Source: Chara braunii (Eukaryota; Streptophyta; Charophyceae; Charales; Characeae). Taken from it: a stretch of DNA of 46,122 nucleotides. Position numbers and translations under genes: made by a program. The notes under the pieces are model-generated. The model searched no databases. It was not told where the DNA came from and saw only the letters and a program-made list of their open reading frames with translations. Shown here piece by piece: positions 21,609 through 31,529 of the stretch. The stretch spans positions 568,415 to 614,536 of the forward strand of contig BFEA01000663.1 in the NCBI GenBank assembly GCA_003427395.1, read 5' to 3'. Numbering within the stretch: the stretch's first letter is position 1; each line of letters opens with the position of its first letter.

Positions 21609-22079
21609 ATCATGGGGGAGCATAGCAAGACAGGGCAAGGTGGACGGGGAACATTTTGATCAACATCCCACTAAATTGCATATGTGTTTTTTCTTTATAA
21701 GGCTAATTCTTTTAAGTCCAACCAATTCAATTACCTGTCAAATCTGGACAGGCCGGCCTTCCAGGCCTTTTTTATTATCCCTACAGTATTACGGGGAGCC
21801 CAGTAGCAGCCACAACCGTGTTCAACCAGGGAACATGTGGGAGCTGAACCCACCAGCGGGTGGGCGATACCAGCCAGGGGTCAGCCAGTAGCAACAGGAC
21901 CGAGCTTCTTCAATGGGCCAGTCGCTGTGCCTCCCCTCCGGTCGACTCCCCCTAAGAACATCAACAGTCTCTGCTCAATGCCACTCAGGGGGACCAACGG
22001 TATATCTCTAGGTGGCGGGAGCCAAGCTTGCCCAGGAAAGTACACAATTGGAGATATCAGCGACTTTACAGTCGAGGCT

Positions 22080-22145
22080 GTAAAGAAAAAAAAAAGAAAA
22101 AAAGAAACAGAAAAAGAAAGAAAGAAAGAAAGAAAGAGAGACAGA
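22080..22145. repeat. (GAAA)n-type microsatellite
   Basis: A/G-only tract with AAAG/GAAA periodicity. Confidence 0.9.
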
Positions 22146-23035
22146 AAGATTCCTCCCTGTGCAACCACAGGATTACCAGAACACTATGCAGGAAGAAAAG
22201 ATCGCCAGAGATTACTGACTTATCTTCAGCGAGTGGACCCAAGTGGATCCAAGCGTACCTCTCAGACCAGCATCAGACTTCCCTGATCCCTTCCCGCCCC
22301 ACGCCCTCTCATTGGTGAGGTCCAGCTCCAATGACGTCCTGAGTCTCAGAGCAGGCCAGAGCTGCAGGGCCCACATTAGTCAGCTTGAGGGACCTTTATC
22401 TACACAACCTCCCTTTTGTCCTCTTAATTCATAAACCCTAGATGGTTAAGGAAGACCGGTACTCCGGTGTCCACGGAGCAGGCATGTGCGAGGAACCTTG
22501 TCCTCAGCGGGCCTTTATGGGGGCCCGCAGCAAGCCTCGTGCCCCCCTATGTGAAGGAGGGCCTGCATATCTCAATGACACCTGAATCTTGGAAATTTTC
22601 CAGGCCCTGGTGGGCGCCAGACAGTTACCATGCGCCAGTTGGTTACATGGGCCCTCCTTGCGAGCATCTGCATCAACCTGAGCCTTCTAGCTGTTCCAGG
22701 CCCTACGTGGAAGCAGGCCTCTTGGCCTGTCACGACGTGGTGAGAAACTCATGCAACATCTGGCAGCTGGGGGCCTTCAACTGTCCCAGTCTCAGGCCAC
22801 CGTCTGAGCGGGGCCTGGGTGCAGACACTTCGGCCCAACCTGAAGCTACCGGTTACACGTTGTTGGAGACCAACGTGCCTCGTCAACGTGTAGTTGACTC
22901 GTCACGGTCAGCCTCCGCGTCGTATCAGTCTCAAAGGTTGCTTGTGGTCACAATCAGCAAAGTGTTGACGTGCTGGATGGTCCCTGTGGCATACTGCGCA
23001 GCCACACAGGCCTGCAGGGCCCATCCCGCAGTCTC

Positions 23036-23196
23036 AGCCTAAAAGCCTAAAAACAAGGGCTCACAGGCCCCGTGTCATTTCAGCCTGAAAGCCTGAAAAC
23101 GAGGGCCTGCAGGCCCTAGGTCGTTTCAGCCTAAAACAGGGCCTTCCAGGCCCTGAGTCTTTTCAGCCTGAAACGCAGGGCCACTTTCGGGCCCTC
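23036..23196. repeat. Imperfect tandem repeat inside the solo LTR
   Basis: About four units of 45-58 bases, each opening TTTCAGCCT(A/G)AAA and containing AGGGCC...AGGCCC. Confidence 0.75.
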
Positions 23197-23778
23197 ATAA
23201 GATCGACCTGCCCTAACACTCAGGCACCAAACCAGGGTTTCAGGAACAGGCTATTTTTGGCCTGTTCCCACGACAGCCTCAGCAGGAGCTGCAGCGCCAG
23301 ACCCTGGCTCGCCCTGGCGTTGGCAAGAGCAGCCTCCTGGACTGCCTCGCCCTGCAGCTGCAGGCAGTCAGGAGGCAGGCCGAGTAGTACATAGGAAGTT
23401 CCCATGCACTTCACGGGTAGGCAGAAGGCAGGAGGCAGTCTTCAGGATTCGGCAGCAGCACTCTGGAGGAGCGCTGCAGGAGTAGCGTTAGCGCTAGCAG
23501 TAGTCTTCAGCGCTGGGCGCTAGTAGCTGCAGGAGTAGTCTTCAGTGCAGGGCGCTAGTAGTAATAGTAGTAGTGTTGGAGAGAGATGGCTGGCGGAGGC
23601 CAGTGAGACTTACCTGTGGCGCCATAGCTCCAGCTCCATCTTCGAGGTACCTGCATCAAGGCGCCAGCTTCACAGGTTAGTACCGGACAGAGAGAGAGAG
23701 AGAGTTCTTCTTCTTCCTCTTCTAAGTCCACCATCTCTTCTTCACCCTCTCACTACTTGACTTCTCAGTATCTGCGGA

Positions 23779-23782
<4 letters not shown>

Positions 23783-23836
<54 letters not shown>
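23783..23836. repeat. (GA)n microsatellite inside the solo LTR
   Basis: Uninterrupted GA dinucleotides, followed by TTGTGACTTGAG. Confidence 0.95.
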
Positions 23837-23839
<3 letters not shown>

Positions 23840-24524
23840 GTGACTTGAGACTTAACGACATTGGATCCAGACTCGACATTGGGATCCAGACATTTGACGG
23901 GGATTATTTGGGACCTGTATCGCAGACTTGGTGTTGACGACATTCCCATCTTCCCCTCTTCTTTGTCTAACTTTCCTCTTCTTCGTCTGTGTATGGCGGG
24001 GACTGGCGCATTCTTCCTGTGTGAGCGCCAGACTCCTTCCCACCATGGAATGATGATGATGAGTGTTTGAGGCTGCATTGCAACATTGATTGTTCGGATC
24101 ATTGGTACCTAAGTCTTCCGCTACGCTATCTTGTACTTTGTGAGAGAGGTCGGTTCTTGTTCTGGTCTGCACCGTTACGGTATGCAACAGTCCCCTTGGG
24201 TCGAGTCAGCGGACAAGACGGCACGACAGTCCAGCCCCATGGAAACCGAATCACGGCCTTTGGGCCGAACTGCCCCATCTGCAAGGGCCAAATTAGTCGG
24301 GCCCGGTCCAAACGGCACTGAAAACGGACCAAGGGTTAGTGAGAAAAATAGAGTTGATCGCCTGGGACCGGACCAACATGGCCAAATGACCTTGTCGGGA
24401 AAGGTACGACCCGAAATGGTCAAGGGAATACAGGATTGGGCCCTTATTATGATTAAGAGGGGTTTTGTTTTATTTTTAGAACAAGGCCGACCCTTCGTAT
24501 TCCAAAGTCGGGCTAGTCCCAGCC

Positions 24525-24822
24525 TTGCGCTATTTTTAGCGCAGGCCAAGGCTATTCTTAGCTCAGGCCCGTGCTATTCTTAGCGCAGGGCCGTGCTATT
24601 ATTAGCGCAGGCCCGTGCTATTCTTAGTGCCAGCCCACACTATTTTTAGCACGGGACCGGCTGTTCGTGTTTCAAAGTTGGGACTGTCCCAGCCCCAGGC
24701 TATTTTTAGCGCAGGCCTGCAATATTTTTAGCGCCGGACCGTGCTATTTTTAGCACGGGACTGACTGTTCGTGTTCCAAAGTTGGGACTGTCCCAGTCCC
24801 GTGCTATTTTTAGCCCTAGGAC
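24525..24822 (+). repeat. Array of GCTATTTTTAGC hairpin units upstream of TATA
   Basis: About ten units of roughly 22 bases carry (GC)GCTATTTTTAGC(GC), whose ends are self-complementary around a T-rich loop, joined by AGGCCCGT-like spacers. A longer spacer, GTTCGTGTTCCAAAGTTGGG, recurs. The same array precedes the TATA box in the 3' LTR (41935-42212). Its place in U3 suggests a promoter-proximal element. Confidence 0.8.
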
Positions 24823-24857
24823 TGCTGCACTTGGGCCCGACCACCTGGCCTCTCCAC

Positions 24858-24865
24858 TATAAAAG
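24858..24865 (+). promoter_or_regulatory. TATA box of element C 5' LTR
   Basis: TATAAAAG in CTCCACTATAAAAGAGAGG, conserved in the 3' LTR at 42249-42256. Confidence 0.75.
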
Positions 24866-25475
24866 AGAGGCCGTGCCACTCAAGAGAGAGAAAACCCACG
24901 TGCGAGGACGCGGAAACGCTGGTGCGATAAAGCTGGGACTAGAGCAAGAAGCAAGCAGGGGAAGGAGCGGGATGAGCGAGGACTAGGTAGGCAGGAGGTA
25001 AGAGAGGGGGAGAGCTGCTACAACAGGGTCATAAGTCAGTCTTCTGGCCAAAGGTCATAACCCCGTCTCCCACCTTCTCTCCTCTTCTTTTGTCCTTTTC
25101 ATCTTTCTCTCACTCTCTTCCTCGCTCTATCCCTGCTCGCTCCGCTCTTTTCCTCTATTATGGCTGCCCCCCGTTTTGGGGTGCACTATGCCACCTTTCT
25201 TCTGTTGCTCGTACTGGGTTAGTCCGGGCGTGTCGCATGATTCCTTAAATTATGTGTGTGGCGCGGGCTGGCACAGTTCTGATCAGCCATTTGGTATTTG
25301 GCACAGTTCTGATCTGCCGTTTTGTTAGCGTACCGTAACTTGGCATAGTTCTGAACTACTACTTGGTAGGCTTCCGCAACATGATATGGTTCGGATCTGA
25401 CACTTGGTAGATTCGCGCATCTCCATGTGGTATTTTTCCAGCCACTTGGCATGTCTGCGCAGTTTGATATGGATT

Positions 25476-25690
25476 GGATCTGTGGAAACTGCTGATCTTG
25501 CCACTGTGCGCCCACGCGCACCCCGTTGCCACTTGGATCTGTGGAAACTGCTGATCTTGCCTTGTGCGCCCGCGCGCACCCCGTTGCCACTTCAATCAGT
25601 GGAAACTGCTGATCTTGCCATTGTGCGCCCGCACGCACCCCGTTGCTACTTGGATCTGTGGAAGTTATTGATCTTGCCATTATGCGCGCA
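25476..25690 (+). repeat. About 59-bp tandem repeat, four units
   Basis: Units open GGATCTGTGGAAACTGCTGA and end CACCCCGTTGCCACTT. The counterpart in the 3' LTR is 42912-43130. Confidence 0.88.
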
Positions 25691-25699
25691 TACGCACTC

Positions 25700-26060
25700 C
25701 GATTCTGGACCAGGTCACCGTGCGCCCACAAGCACTGTATCTGAGAGCCGATTCTGAACCAGGTTACCGTGCGCCCACGCACACCGTATCTGAGAGCTGG
25801 TTCTGCACCAGGTTACTGTGTGCTCACTCGCACTATATCTAAGGATCGATTCAAAACCAGGGAACCATGTGCCCACTCGCACTATATTTGAGGGTCAATG
25901 CTGAACCAAGGAACAGTGTGCTCACTCACACTATATCTAAGGATCAATTTTGAACAAAGGAACCGTGTGCCCACTCACACTATCTCTGAGGGTCGATGCT
26001 GAACTCGAGAACCGTGTGCTCACTCGCACTATATATGAGGGTCAATTCTGAACCAGCGTG
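25700..26060 (+). repeat. About 49-bp tandem repeat, seven units
   Basis: Units read roughly GATTCTGAACCAGG..ACCGTG followed by TGCCCACTCGCACTATATCT and GAGGGTC. Present at 43130-43420 in the 3' LTR. Confidence 0.82.
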
Positions 26061-26340
26061 CCAATAGGCACTTAATCTGTGCGCCAGTGCGCACTTAACC
26101 TGTGAAGCCTTGCCTTGGTCAGTGCGACGGTGCGCACTCAATCTGTAAACTCTGCCTTGATGAACTTGGGTCAGTGCGACAGTGCGCACTCAATCTGTAA
26201 GCTCGGCTTTGATGAACTTGACTAGTGTGCACCTAATCTGCTTTGATGAGCTTGAGTCAGTGCGCTCATGCGCACTAAATCTGTGTACTCCGCCCTGATG
26301 ATTTTTTGAGCCAGCACGCCAGTGCTCGCTCAACCTGTGA
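26040..26340 (+). repeat. About 50-bp tandem repeat (GTGCGCACT family)
   Basis: Units share CAGTGCG.CAGTGCGCACT, CAATCTGTAA and GCCTTGATGAACTTG with variable spacing. The counterpart lies at 43410-43700. Confidence 0.72.
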
Positions 26341-26444
26341 AACGAGTTGTCGATTCTGAGAGCTAATGTGCACCCCATCGAGGATTGTCGCATCGAAGAT
26401 CTTTGCCAATTGGGACTATACACCAGTGTGAATTTCCGCTGGGG

Positions 26445-26690
26445 CAAGTTGTCTGAGTGCGCACCCAGGCTTGGGTAGGCTGATTGAGTGCGGGCCCAAG
26501 CTCTGGTTGGCTGTTTGAGTGTGTGCCCAGGCTCTAGCAGGCGGTTTGAGTGCCCGTCCAGGCTTGGGCAGGCTATTTGAGTGTGCGCTCAGGTTTGGGA
26601 AGGCTATTTGAGTGTGTGCCCAGGCTCGGGCAGGCTATATGAGCGTGCGCCCAGGCTCGAGGAGGCTATTTGAGCGCGCGCCCATGTGCA
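26445..26690 (+). repeat. 31-bp tandem repeat, about eight units
   Basis: Units read GAGTGTGCGCCCAGGCTCGG followed by GCAGGCTATTT. Counterpart 43807-44030. Confidence 0.87.
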
Positions 26691-27320
26691 ACCATGCTCA
26701 GTATTGCCATTTGAGTGCGCGCCCATGAGCACCCATGCTCAATATTGCCATTTGAGTGCGCGCCCATGCTCAGTATTGCCTTTTGAGTGCCCGCCCGTGT
26801 GCGCCCATGCTTGGAATTTTCTTTTGAGTGTGAGCCAATGCGCGCCCATACCCGGTATTGCCTTTTGAGTGCACGCCCGTGTGCGCCCATGCTCGGAATT
26901 GCTATTTTGAGTCCACGCCCACGAGCGTCGATACTCAGTATTGCTATTTGAGTGTGCGTCCACACGCGCCCGTGTCCGGTACCACTATTTGAGTGCGCGC
27001 GCACGCACGCCCGTGCTCGGTACCACTATTTGAGTGTGCGCCCATGAGCGCCCACGCTCGGTATTTATATCGGAGTGCGTGCCCTTGCTCGCCCAAGCCA
27101 GGATTGCTATTTGAATGCGCGCCCATGCGCGCCCATGCTCGGTATTGATATCTGAGTGCGCGGCCATACGCACCCATGCTTCGTGTTGCTATTTGAGTAT
27201 CCGCCCATGCGCGCCCGTGTTCGGTGTTGATATTTGAGTGTGCACCCATGCACGCCCATACTTGGTATCGCCTTTTCGAGTGCGCGCCCATGTGCACCGA
27301 CTCTTCGTGTCGCTGATTTA
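26690..27320 (+). repeat. 31/41-bp tandem repeat, about fourteen units
   Basis: Units of 41 bases read GAGTGCGCGCCCATGAGCAC followed by CCATGCTCAATATTGCCATTT. Some units lack the inner 10 bases and are 31 long, tying this array to the preceding one. The 3' LTR copy is cut by the junction at 44337. Confidence 0.85.
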
Positions 27321-27719
27321 GTACACGCCCAGGCTCGGTGTTGACGTTTTAGTATGTGCCCACGCCTTTGATACTGTTGTTGAGTGCGCGCCCTAATGTT
27401 CTGATGATTCTAGAACGCGCGCCTTGTCGGTATGATGGTCGGGAATGCACGCCCTGCTAGTGGGGTTAGTCTTGAGGTCATGTGCCTTACTGGAGTGATG
27501 ACTGAGCGTCACTGCCGGTATGAATAGGCCCTCACTCCCATTGGTTTAACTCCTTGCGGATTAGTCTCTACACACGCGATACTTTTTCAGTCTCTGTGCA
27601 GACGGTACTTTTCTTGCACAAACGGTATCTGCGCAGTCCAGTCCCAATGTATAAAGTATTATGCGATTGGTCCTTGCGTAGAGAACATTTTGTTGATCTG
27701 AGTTGCTGTTCAGTCCGGC

Positions 27720-28010
27720 CCATTAAGGCGGGCCCCTGTATCGAGTTGATTGCTGTCCAGGTGGGCCCATTCAGGCGGGCCCCTATATCGAGTTGATTGC
27801 TGTCCAGCTGGGCTCATTCACGCAGACCCCTATATCGAGTTGATTACTGTTCAGCCAGACCCATTCAGGCGGGCCCCGATATCAAGTTGATTGCTGTTCA
27901 GCCAAGCCTATTCAGGCAGGCCCCTATATTGAGTTGATTGTCGTTCAGCCGGGCCCATTCAGGCGGGCCCCTACGTTGAGTTGCTGGTTGCTATTTCGTC
28001 GGGCTCAATC
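27720..28010 (+). repeat. 47-bp tandem repeat, about six to seven units
   Basis: Units read CATTCAGGCGGGCCCCTATA followed by TCGAGTTGATTGCTGTCCAG and a GGGC-type end. Not present in the truncated 3' LTR. Confidence 0.87.
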
Positions 28011-28614
28011 GGGCAGACCCCTACATTGAGCTGGTTGCCGCCGATTTGTTTGGAGGGTCTATTGAGTTGCTGCTCCTTTTCAGACCCCATTGGGGCATTT
28101 TATCCATCGAGTTGTTGGTATTCCCCTAACCCCCGGACATTACCGACTGGCTGGTCACTCAAGTGGGCTGTTTTACCATACCTTGCAGATTGGCCAAGCT
28201 GGCACCTCACCATGCTGCCGCCCCGAGGTGGGGCAAGCTTGTGGAAAAGTTTTCGTATGGCTATACTGGACACTTTGCACCAGGCGGCGCTCTCTTCAAC
28301 TTTGATGGTTGTAATCTGAAACCCTTCAGCAAGGGTGGCAGCAGGGAGAAGAGAAGTCAGGATAGGAGAATAAGGAGCGTCGTGGCCAGGTCCGGGATAC
28401 CTATTACCACTTGTTTACAGAGGACAGACAGTCGAGGTCGGCCAAGAGCCCAGCTGTGTGAATGATGTTGACTTGGGAAACTACATTGACTGGGATACTC
28501 ACAGGGATGGATTCCATAGACATTGGAGACCAGTAAGCGGCGACGACGGAGGGCGGCGCAACGACGGATTGCATATCTCCTTACACGGTACTTACTTGAG
28601 GGAGACTGAGTCTT

Positions 28615-29064
28615 ATGTCAAGGAAGCCCAAGTCGGAGGAGGTAGCCGGCCCTTCTAGAGGGAAGGGGTCTGTCCCTTATCTTGGGGATGGCTACAATCA
28701 CCTGATTGGAGCAGACTTTGCCATGCAGGCTTTTCGAAAGCCTCTTTATGACGATCGTTTCCTGGAGGTTTCTTACGACTATATCTACGACAAGGGACGG
28801 ATTGAGATTTTGATCGGTGTCACTGACAACATTTCCCTCGCCGAGGACCTGTACCTCAGGAGTGTCGCAGATGATGAGATGGCTAGGTGCATGGCGTACG
28901 TCCTGCAGATTGACCCGGCAGCCTCTCTGGATATCAGTTACGTGGTCCCGGAGTCGATAGCCACTCAGGTTCTCAATGATGAGGAGGACCAACGCGTATC
29001 AGACATGGAGTCCCAGACAGTCGAGCCCACTCATGAGGGGGTACCACTCATTGTAATTGATTGA
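28615..29064 (+). CDS. Uncharacterised ORF inside element C 5' LTR (149 aa)
   Basis: ATG 28615 to TGA 29062. The predicted protein is acidic, with a basic, Ser/Pro-rich first 25 residues and then a mixed hydrophobic/charged body (for example FLEVSYDYIYDKGRIEILIG and DEMARCMAYVLQIDP) that looks globular, not repeat-derived. Two shorter frames just upstream (28163-28465, 28458-28658) overlap and may be its 5' parts separated by frameshifts or an intron. I recognise no family. It sits in the LTR, before the primer site; its counterpart in the 3' LTR is missing because of the truncation. It may be an LTR-encoded accessory protein or a captured sequence. Confidence 0.45.
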   Translation: MSRKPKSEEVAGPSRGKGSVPYLGDGYNHLIGADFAMQAFRKPLYDDRFLEVSYDYIYDKGRIEILIGVTDNISLAEDLYLRSVADDEMARCMAYVLQIDPAASLDISYVVPESIATQVLNDEEDQRVSDMESQTVEPTHEGVPLIVID

Positions 29065-29138
29065 GGCTAGTATATTCTAGTTACTGCGATGTATCATGAC
29101 ATTATTATTATGATTTATCAGTGACTGCAGCCCCCTTA

Positions 29139-29450
29139 ATGGTTGCTTCCTGTATACCTTGTGTACTACTCTCCTGTCTTGTGTCTCTGGTCATGCTCTT
29201 GGAGAGTTTGGTTTCTGGTCTTCTTGTTCTTTCAGTGACGTTTGCCCTACAACGCATGTGTGTTACCTCCTCTTCACGTTACATAGGTTACACTCAAGGC
29301 TACTTGAAGGACTCCTGGATAATAGGGACTCCGGTGACCTTGAATCTTAACCTTTATACGGGGTCAGGTGCAAGCGATAAGCCGGAACGCCTCAGTCTAA
29401 GTCGTGTCGTCGTTGGCAGGAAGGATATCCCTGACTACTCGACTGTATAG
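29139..29450 (+). CDS. Small ORF with hydrophobic N-terminus in element C LTR
   Basis: From ATG 29139, 103 codons. Residues 5-35 are strongly hydrophobic (CVLLSCLVSLVMLLE and SGLLVLSVTFAL), which could be a membrane segment, followed by a polar tail. No family recognised, and the frame may be chance. It lies 75 bases after the preceding ORF. Confidence 0.25.
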   Translation: MVASCIPCVLLSCLVSLVMLLESLVSGLLVLSVTFALQRMCVTSSSRYIGYTQGYLKDSWIIGTPVTLNLNLYTGSGASDKPERLSLSRVVVGRKDIPDYSTV

Positions 29451-29610
29451 CTGAGTGTGACAAAGGTTGTTCATGAATACACCTTTATTTTATAATTTCC
29501 TTTATACTTACGAACATCTTGCGTGACAGCCTGCGAATCCACCAACCCATTGCACTCGGCTCGGGGAGGGACATCGAACTGGTCTTGGAAGCTGTGGGGA
29601 GCGACAAAAA

Positions 29611-29628
29611 TGGCGCCGTTGCTGGGGA
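29611..29628 (+). other. Primer binding site of element C, tRNA-Asp type
   Basis: TGGCGCCGTTGCTGGGGA differs at one base from the widespread plant gypsy primer site TGGCGCCGTTGCCGGGGA. It fixes the end of the 5' LTR at about 29606. Confidence 0.9.
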
Positions 29629-29867
29629 CTCAAAAATCTTGAGTTCCTGGGAGTGGACCATGGTCACAATATTCAGTGACTAGGGAGCAGTCTAGTATAA
29701 TTCATACAAGGCCTAGGTCAGGTCAGAAAGACTTTCGGTTGGAGGAGCCCCGAGAGGAGGGGCCTCTTGCAAGAGTCTATCTGAAGTGATTCAAGCCTGC
29801 AAGCAAGGGCTTGGAACCTATCTTCTGGGCCCTCAGCTTGACGAGTGTATAAGTCAAAAAACAGACA

Positions 29868-30264
29868 ATGACTGAAGAGTATAATGTCCTAGAAGCCCTA
29901 ACTCGTGTCACAATGTGGTGGTGGTTTTTCCCTATATGTTTGTCAAATGTATTACTTTGTGTAAAAAAATACGACTGTGCATATGCTTGTCTCTAGATTC
30001 CTCGACATTGATGATCATGATATTTGACCCTACGTCCTAGAAGGGGCTGATCGGGATTCAAGTTTCTTTACCAACTTAGATGTCATAGTGAAGTGTGTCA
30101 AAGCAGAAAGGGATCTGTTAAGCCAACAAGGGATAGAGGCGATTTGAAACTTATTGTCTAGGATCTACGAAAAGATTCCTACCCCGCCAGTACCCAAAGG
30201 ATTATGTGATGGTAGGAACTGGCAACCAATCATCAATGCAGCGTTGAGGAGGCAGAGCTGGTAG
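29868..30264 (+). pseudogene. Element C unknown-domain repeat 1
   Basis: First of five homologous segments between primer site and gag. It starts MTEEYNVLEALTRVTM, parallel to MSAVTRAIEALTRITV of repeat 2. After a frameshift it continues FLDIDDHDI, ERDLLSQQGIEAI, then VPKGLCDGRNWQPIINAAL. TGA codons replace the Arg and Trp of repeat 2, and the copy ends in TAG 30262. Function unknown. Confidence 0.65.
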
Positions 30265-30271
30265 GCGGTCC

Positions 30272-30667
30272 ATGTCAGCAGTAACTAGAGCGATAGAGGC
30301 ACTGACTAGGATCACTGTAGGCGGTGTTTTCCCATACATCATTGAGCGGTGTGTGACTTGTGAGCACGACTCGGTGATTCTATACGTTCTTGTAGTCCGA
30401 TTCCTTGATACAAACGAGTATGATGTAAGGTCGTATGTATCTGTTGAAACAAGGAGAGGGATTGATTACGAGGCATGCTGGGTAGTTGCTGCTGAGTATA
30501 TCTTGAATGAAAGGTTGTTGTTGAAACAGCAAGGAAAGAAAGTGATATGGAGTGTTCTGTCTAGAGAGTTTGAAGGATTCCCAAACCCTCATGTGCCTTC
30601 TAGCTTCTGCGACGGGAAGGACTGGGGACCGATCCTCAACGCAGTACTAAGGGATCGAGTGTGGTGA
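30272..30667 (+). CDS. Element C unknown-domain repeat 2 (131 aa, intact)
   Basis: The best-preserved copy and the reference for the family. Landmarks in order: EALTRITVGGVFPYIIERC (residues about 8-27), YVLVVRFLDTNEYDVRSYV (about 38-57), RGIDYEACW, ERLLLKQQGKKVIWSVLS, FEGFPNPHVPSSFCDGKDW, GPILNAVLRDRVW at the end. The pattern suggests a compact mixed alpha/beta domain with an invariant DGxxWxPIxNA tail. It has no similarity I can place to gag, pol, env or a known host domain. It starts eight bases after the stop of repeat 1. Confidence 0.6.
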   Translation: MSAVTRAIEALTRITVGGVFPYIIERCVTCEHDSVILYVLVVRFLDTNEYDVRSYVSVETRRGIDYEACWVVAAEYILNERLLLKQQGKKVIWSVLSREFEGFPNPHVPSSFCDGKDWGPILNAVLRDRVW

Positions 30668-30670
30668 GCT

Positions 30671-30946
30671 ATGCCGATCGATGTCTACACCCCTGATGAT
30701 GGCGAGAGTTTCTGCTTTGAGGTCTATCTAGACAAGCAACGAGTGACTGTCATCGGGGTTATGAGAGGATGCAACACTAGGCTAGGTAGGCATGACGAGA
30801 CTGACATGGTAAAGCACTATCTTGAGCTTATGCGAGCGGCTACTTTTAGAGCAATTACGAATCAGACTAAGATTAGGCATCTACAGAATTGCAAGAGTTC
30901 GGATGACAGGAGAGTGATGCTACATGCAAGAGGTGAGTTTATCTGA
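30671..30946 (+). CDS. Small unknown ORF between domain repeats 2 and 3 (91 aa)
   Basis: ATG 30671 lies three bases after the stop of repeat 2, and the frame is open to TGA 30944. It shares no motif with the repeated domain. The central part is charged (RGCNTRLGRHDETDMVKHYL, LMRAATFRAITNQTKIRHL), likely helical. Tight spacing suggests it was once translated with its neighbour or is the tail of a larger ORF. Function unknown. Confidence 0.4.
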   Translation: MPIDVYTPDDGESFCFEVYLDKQRVTVIGVMRGCNTRLGRHDETDMVKHYLELMRAATFRAITNQTKIRHLQNCKSSDDRRVMLHARGEFI

Positions 30947-31069
30947 TCTAGACAGCGTCCTGCAGATAGTCTGGCCGGAGGCACTAGAGGCAGCCCTAGA
31001 CAATGATAATAAAATATGAAAACTCTATATCAATTGTGACTGTGACCATTTAAAGTGACTGAAATTGAC

Positions 31070-31400
31070 AACCCTTTCGAGATATAGAGGCATGACGTCT
31101 GTAAGGAAGGGTATCTAGTATTCTATAGTCCAATGGTTATATTTTTTAAGACCGACGAGCTTGATGTGAGGGTTTATGCATGAGAAGGAATTGAAGAAGA
31201 AGAAGGTTATTTAGAGTTCCTAAGGAGAGTGTGCATTCATCACTTCAGAGTAAGGAGATTGCTTCAAGGTTTGCGTGAGAGAGTAACCTAGGGAAACCAG
31301 GTTAGGAAGTTTGAAAGGCTTACTAGTTTTCTGAATACGGATAGCTTCGCGGACAAAAAGGATTGGACGCTCCTTTTGGAAGCTATTACTGCAGTTGGTA
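31070..31400 (+). pseudogene. Element C unknown-domain repeat 3
   Basis: A degraded copy: FFKTDELDVRVYA, EGIEEEEGYLEFLRRVCIHH, VRRLLQGLRERV, RKFERLTSFL and ADKKDWTLLLEAI follow the order of repeat 2. Two in-frame stops interrupt it. Confidence 0.6.
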
Positions 31401-31529
31401 AGGCAAAAGAGGACGATCTAGCCATAAAGCTAAAGTCGTTGTTCTTTGAAGCTTTTGAGCACCGGTTCGAAGTTGGAGACGAGGCTTCTCCTGAACTTCC
31501 CCTCACCTAACAATGAAAGAGATTTTGTT

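Larger units (their letters stand above)
20903..22861. other. Unrecognised intergenic stretch
   Basis: No gene or element end supported, apart from the small repeats listed separately. The ORF from 22467 crosses two mobile-element boundaries and is rejected. Confidence 0.4.
22985..24189. mobile_element. Solo LTR nested in element C 5' LTR, with GTCCC duplication
   Basis: 1205 bp, beginning TGTGGCATAC and ending GTATGCAACA (inverted ends with one mismatch), flanked by GTCCC at 22980-22984 and 24190-24194. The 3' LTR of C (around 41604-41610) shows the uninterrupted empty site. The lack of internal genes means LTR-LTR recombination removed an element of a third family. Inside are about four copies of a CAGCCTGAAA...GGGCCTGCAGGCCC unit and a GA tract. 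Confidence 0.93.
22862..29606 (+). mobile_element. Element C 5' LTR, interrupted by a solo LTR
   Basis: Spans 6745 bases including a 1210-base insertion, so about 5.5 kb by itself. Order: U3 start, hairpin array (24525-24822), TATA (24858), C/T-rich region, at least five tandem-repeat families (25476-28010), a short ORF region (28163-29064), and an AT-rich end. The first 2.9 kb are repeated in the 3' LTR. The right boundary rests on the primer site, because the 3' LTR is truncated before it. Confidence 0.78.

Noticed and set aside
22467-23042. 191-codon plus-strand ORF
   Set aside because: It runs across the start of the element C LTR and into the solo LTR, so it spans two insertion boundaries.
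26666-27297. His/Ala/Gly-rich ORFs on the minus strand
   Set aside because: Translation of the 31/41-bp tandem array.
25476-28010. CRISPR array
   Set aside because: The arrays are contiguous tandem repeats without unique spacers, inside eukaryotic LTRs.
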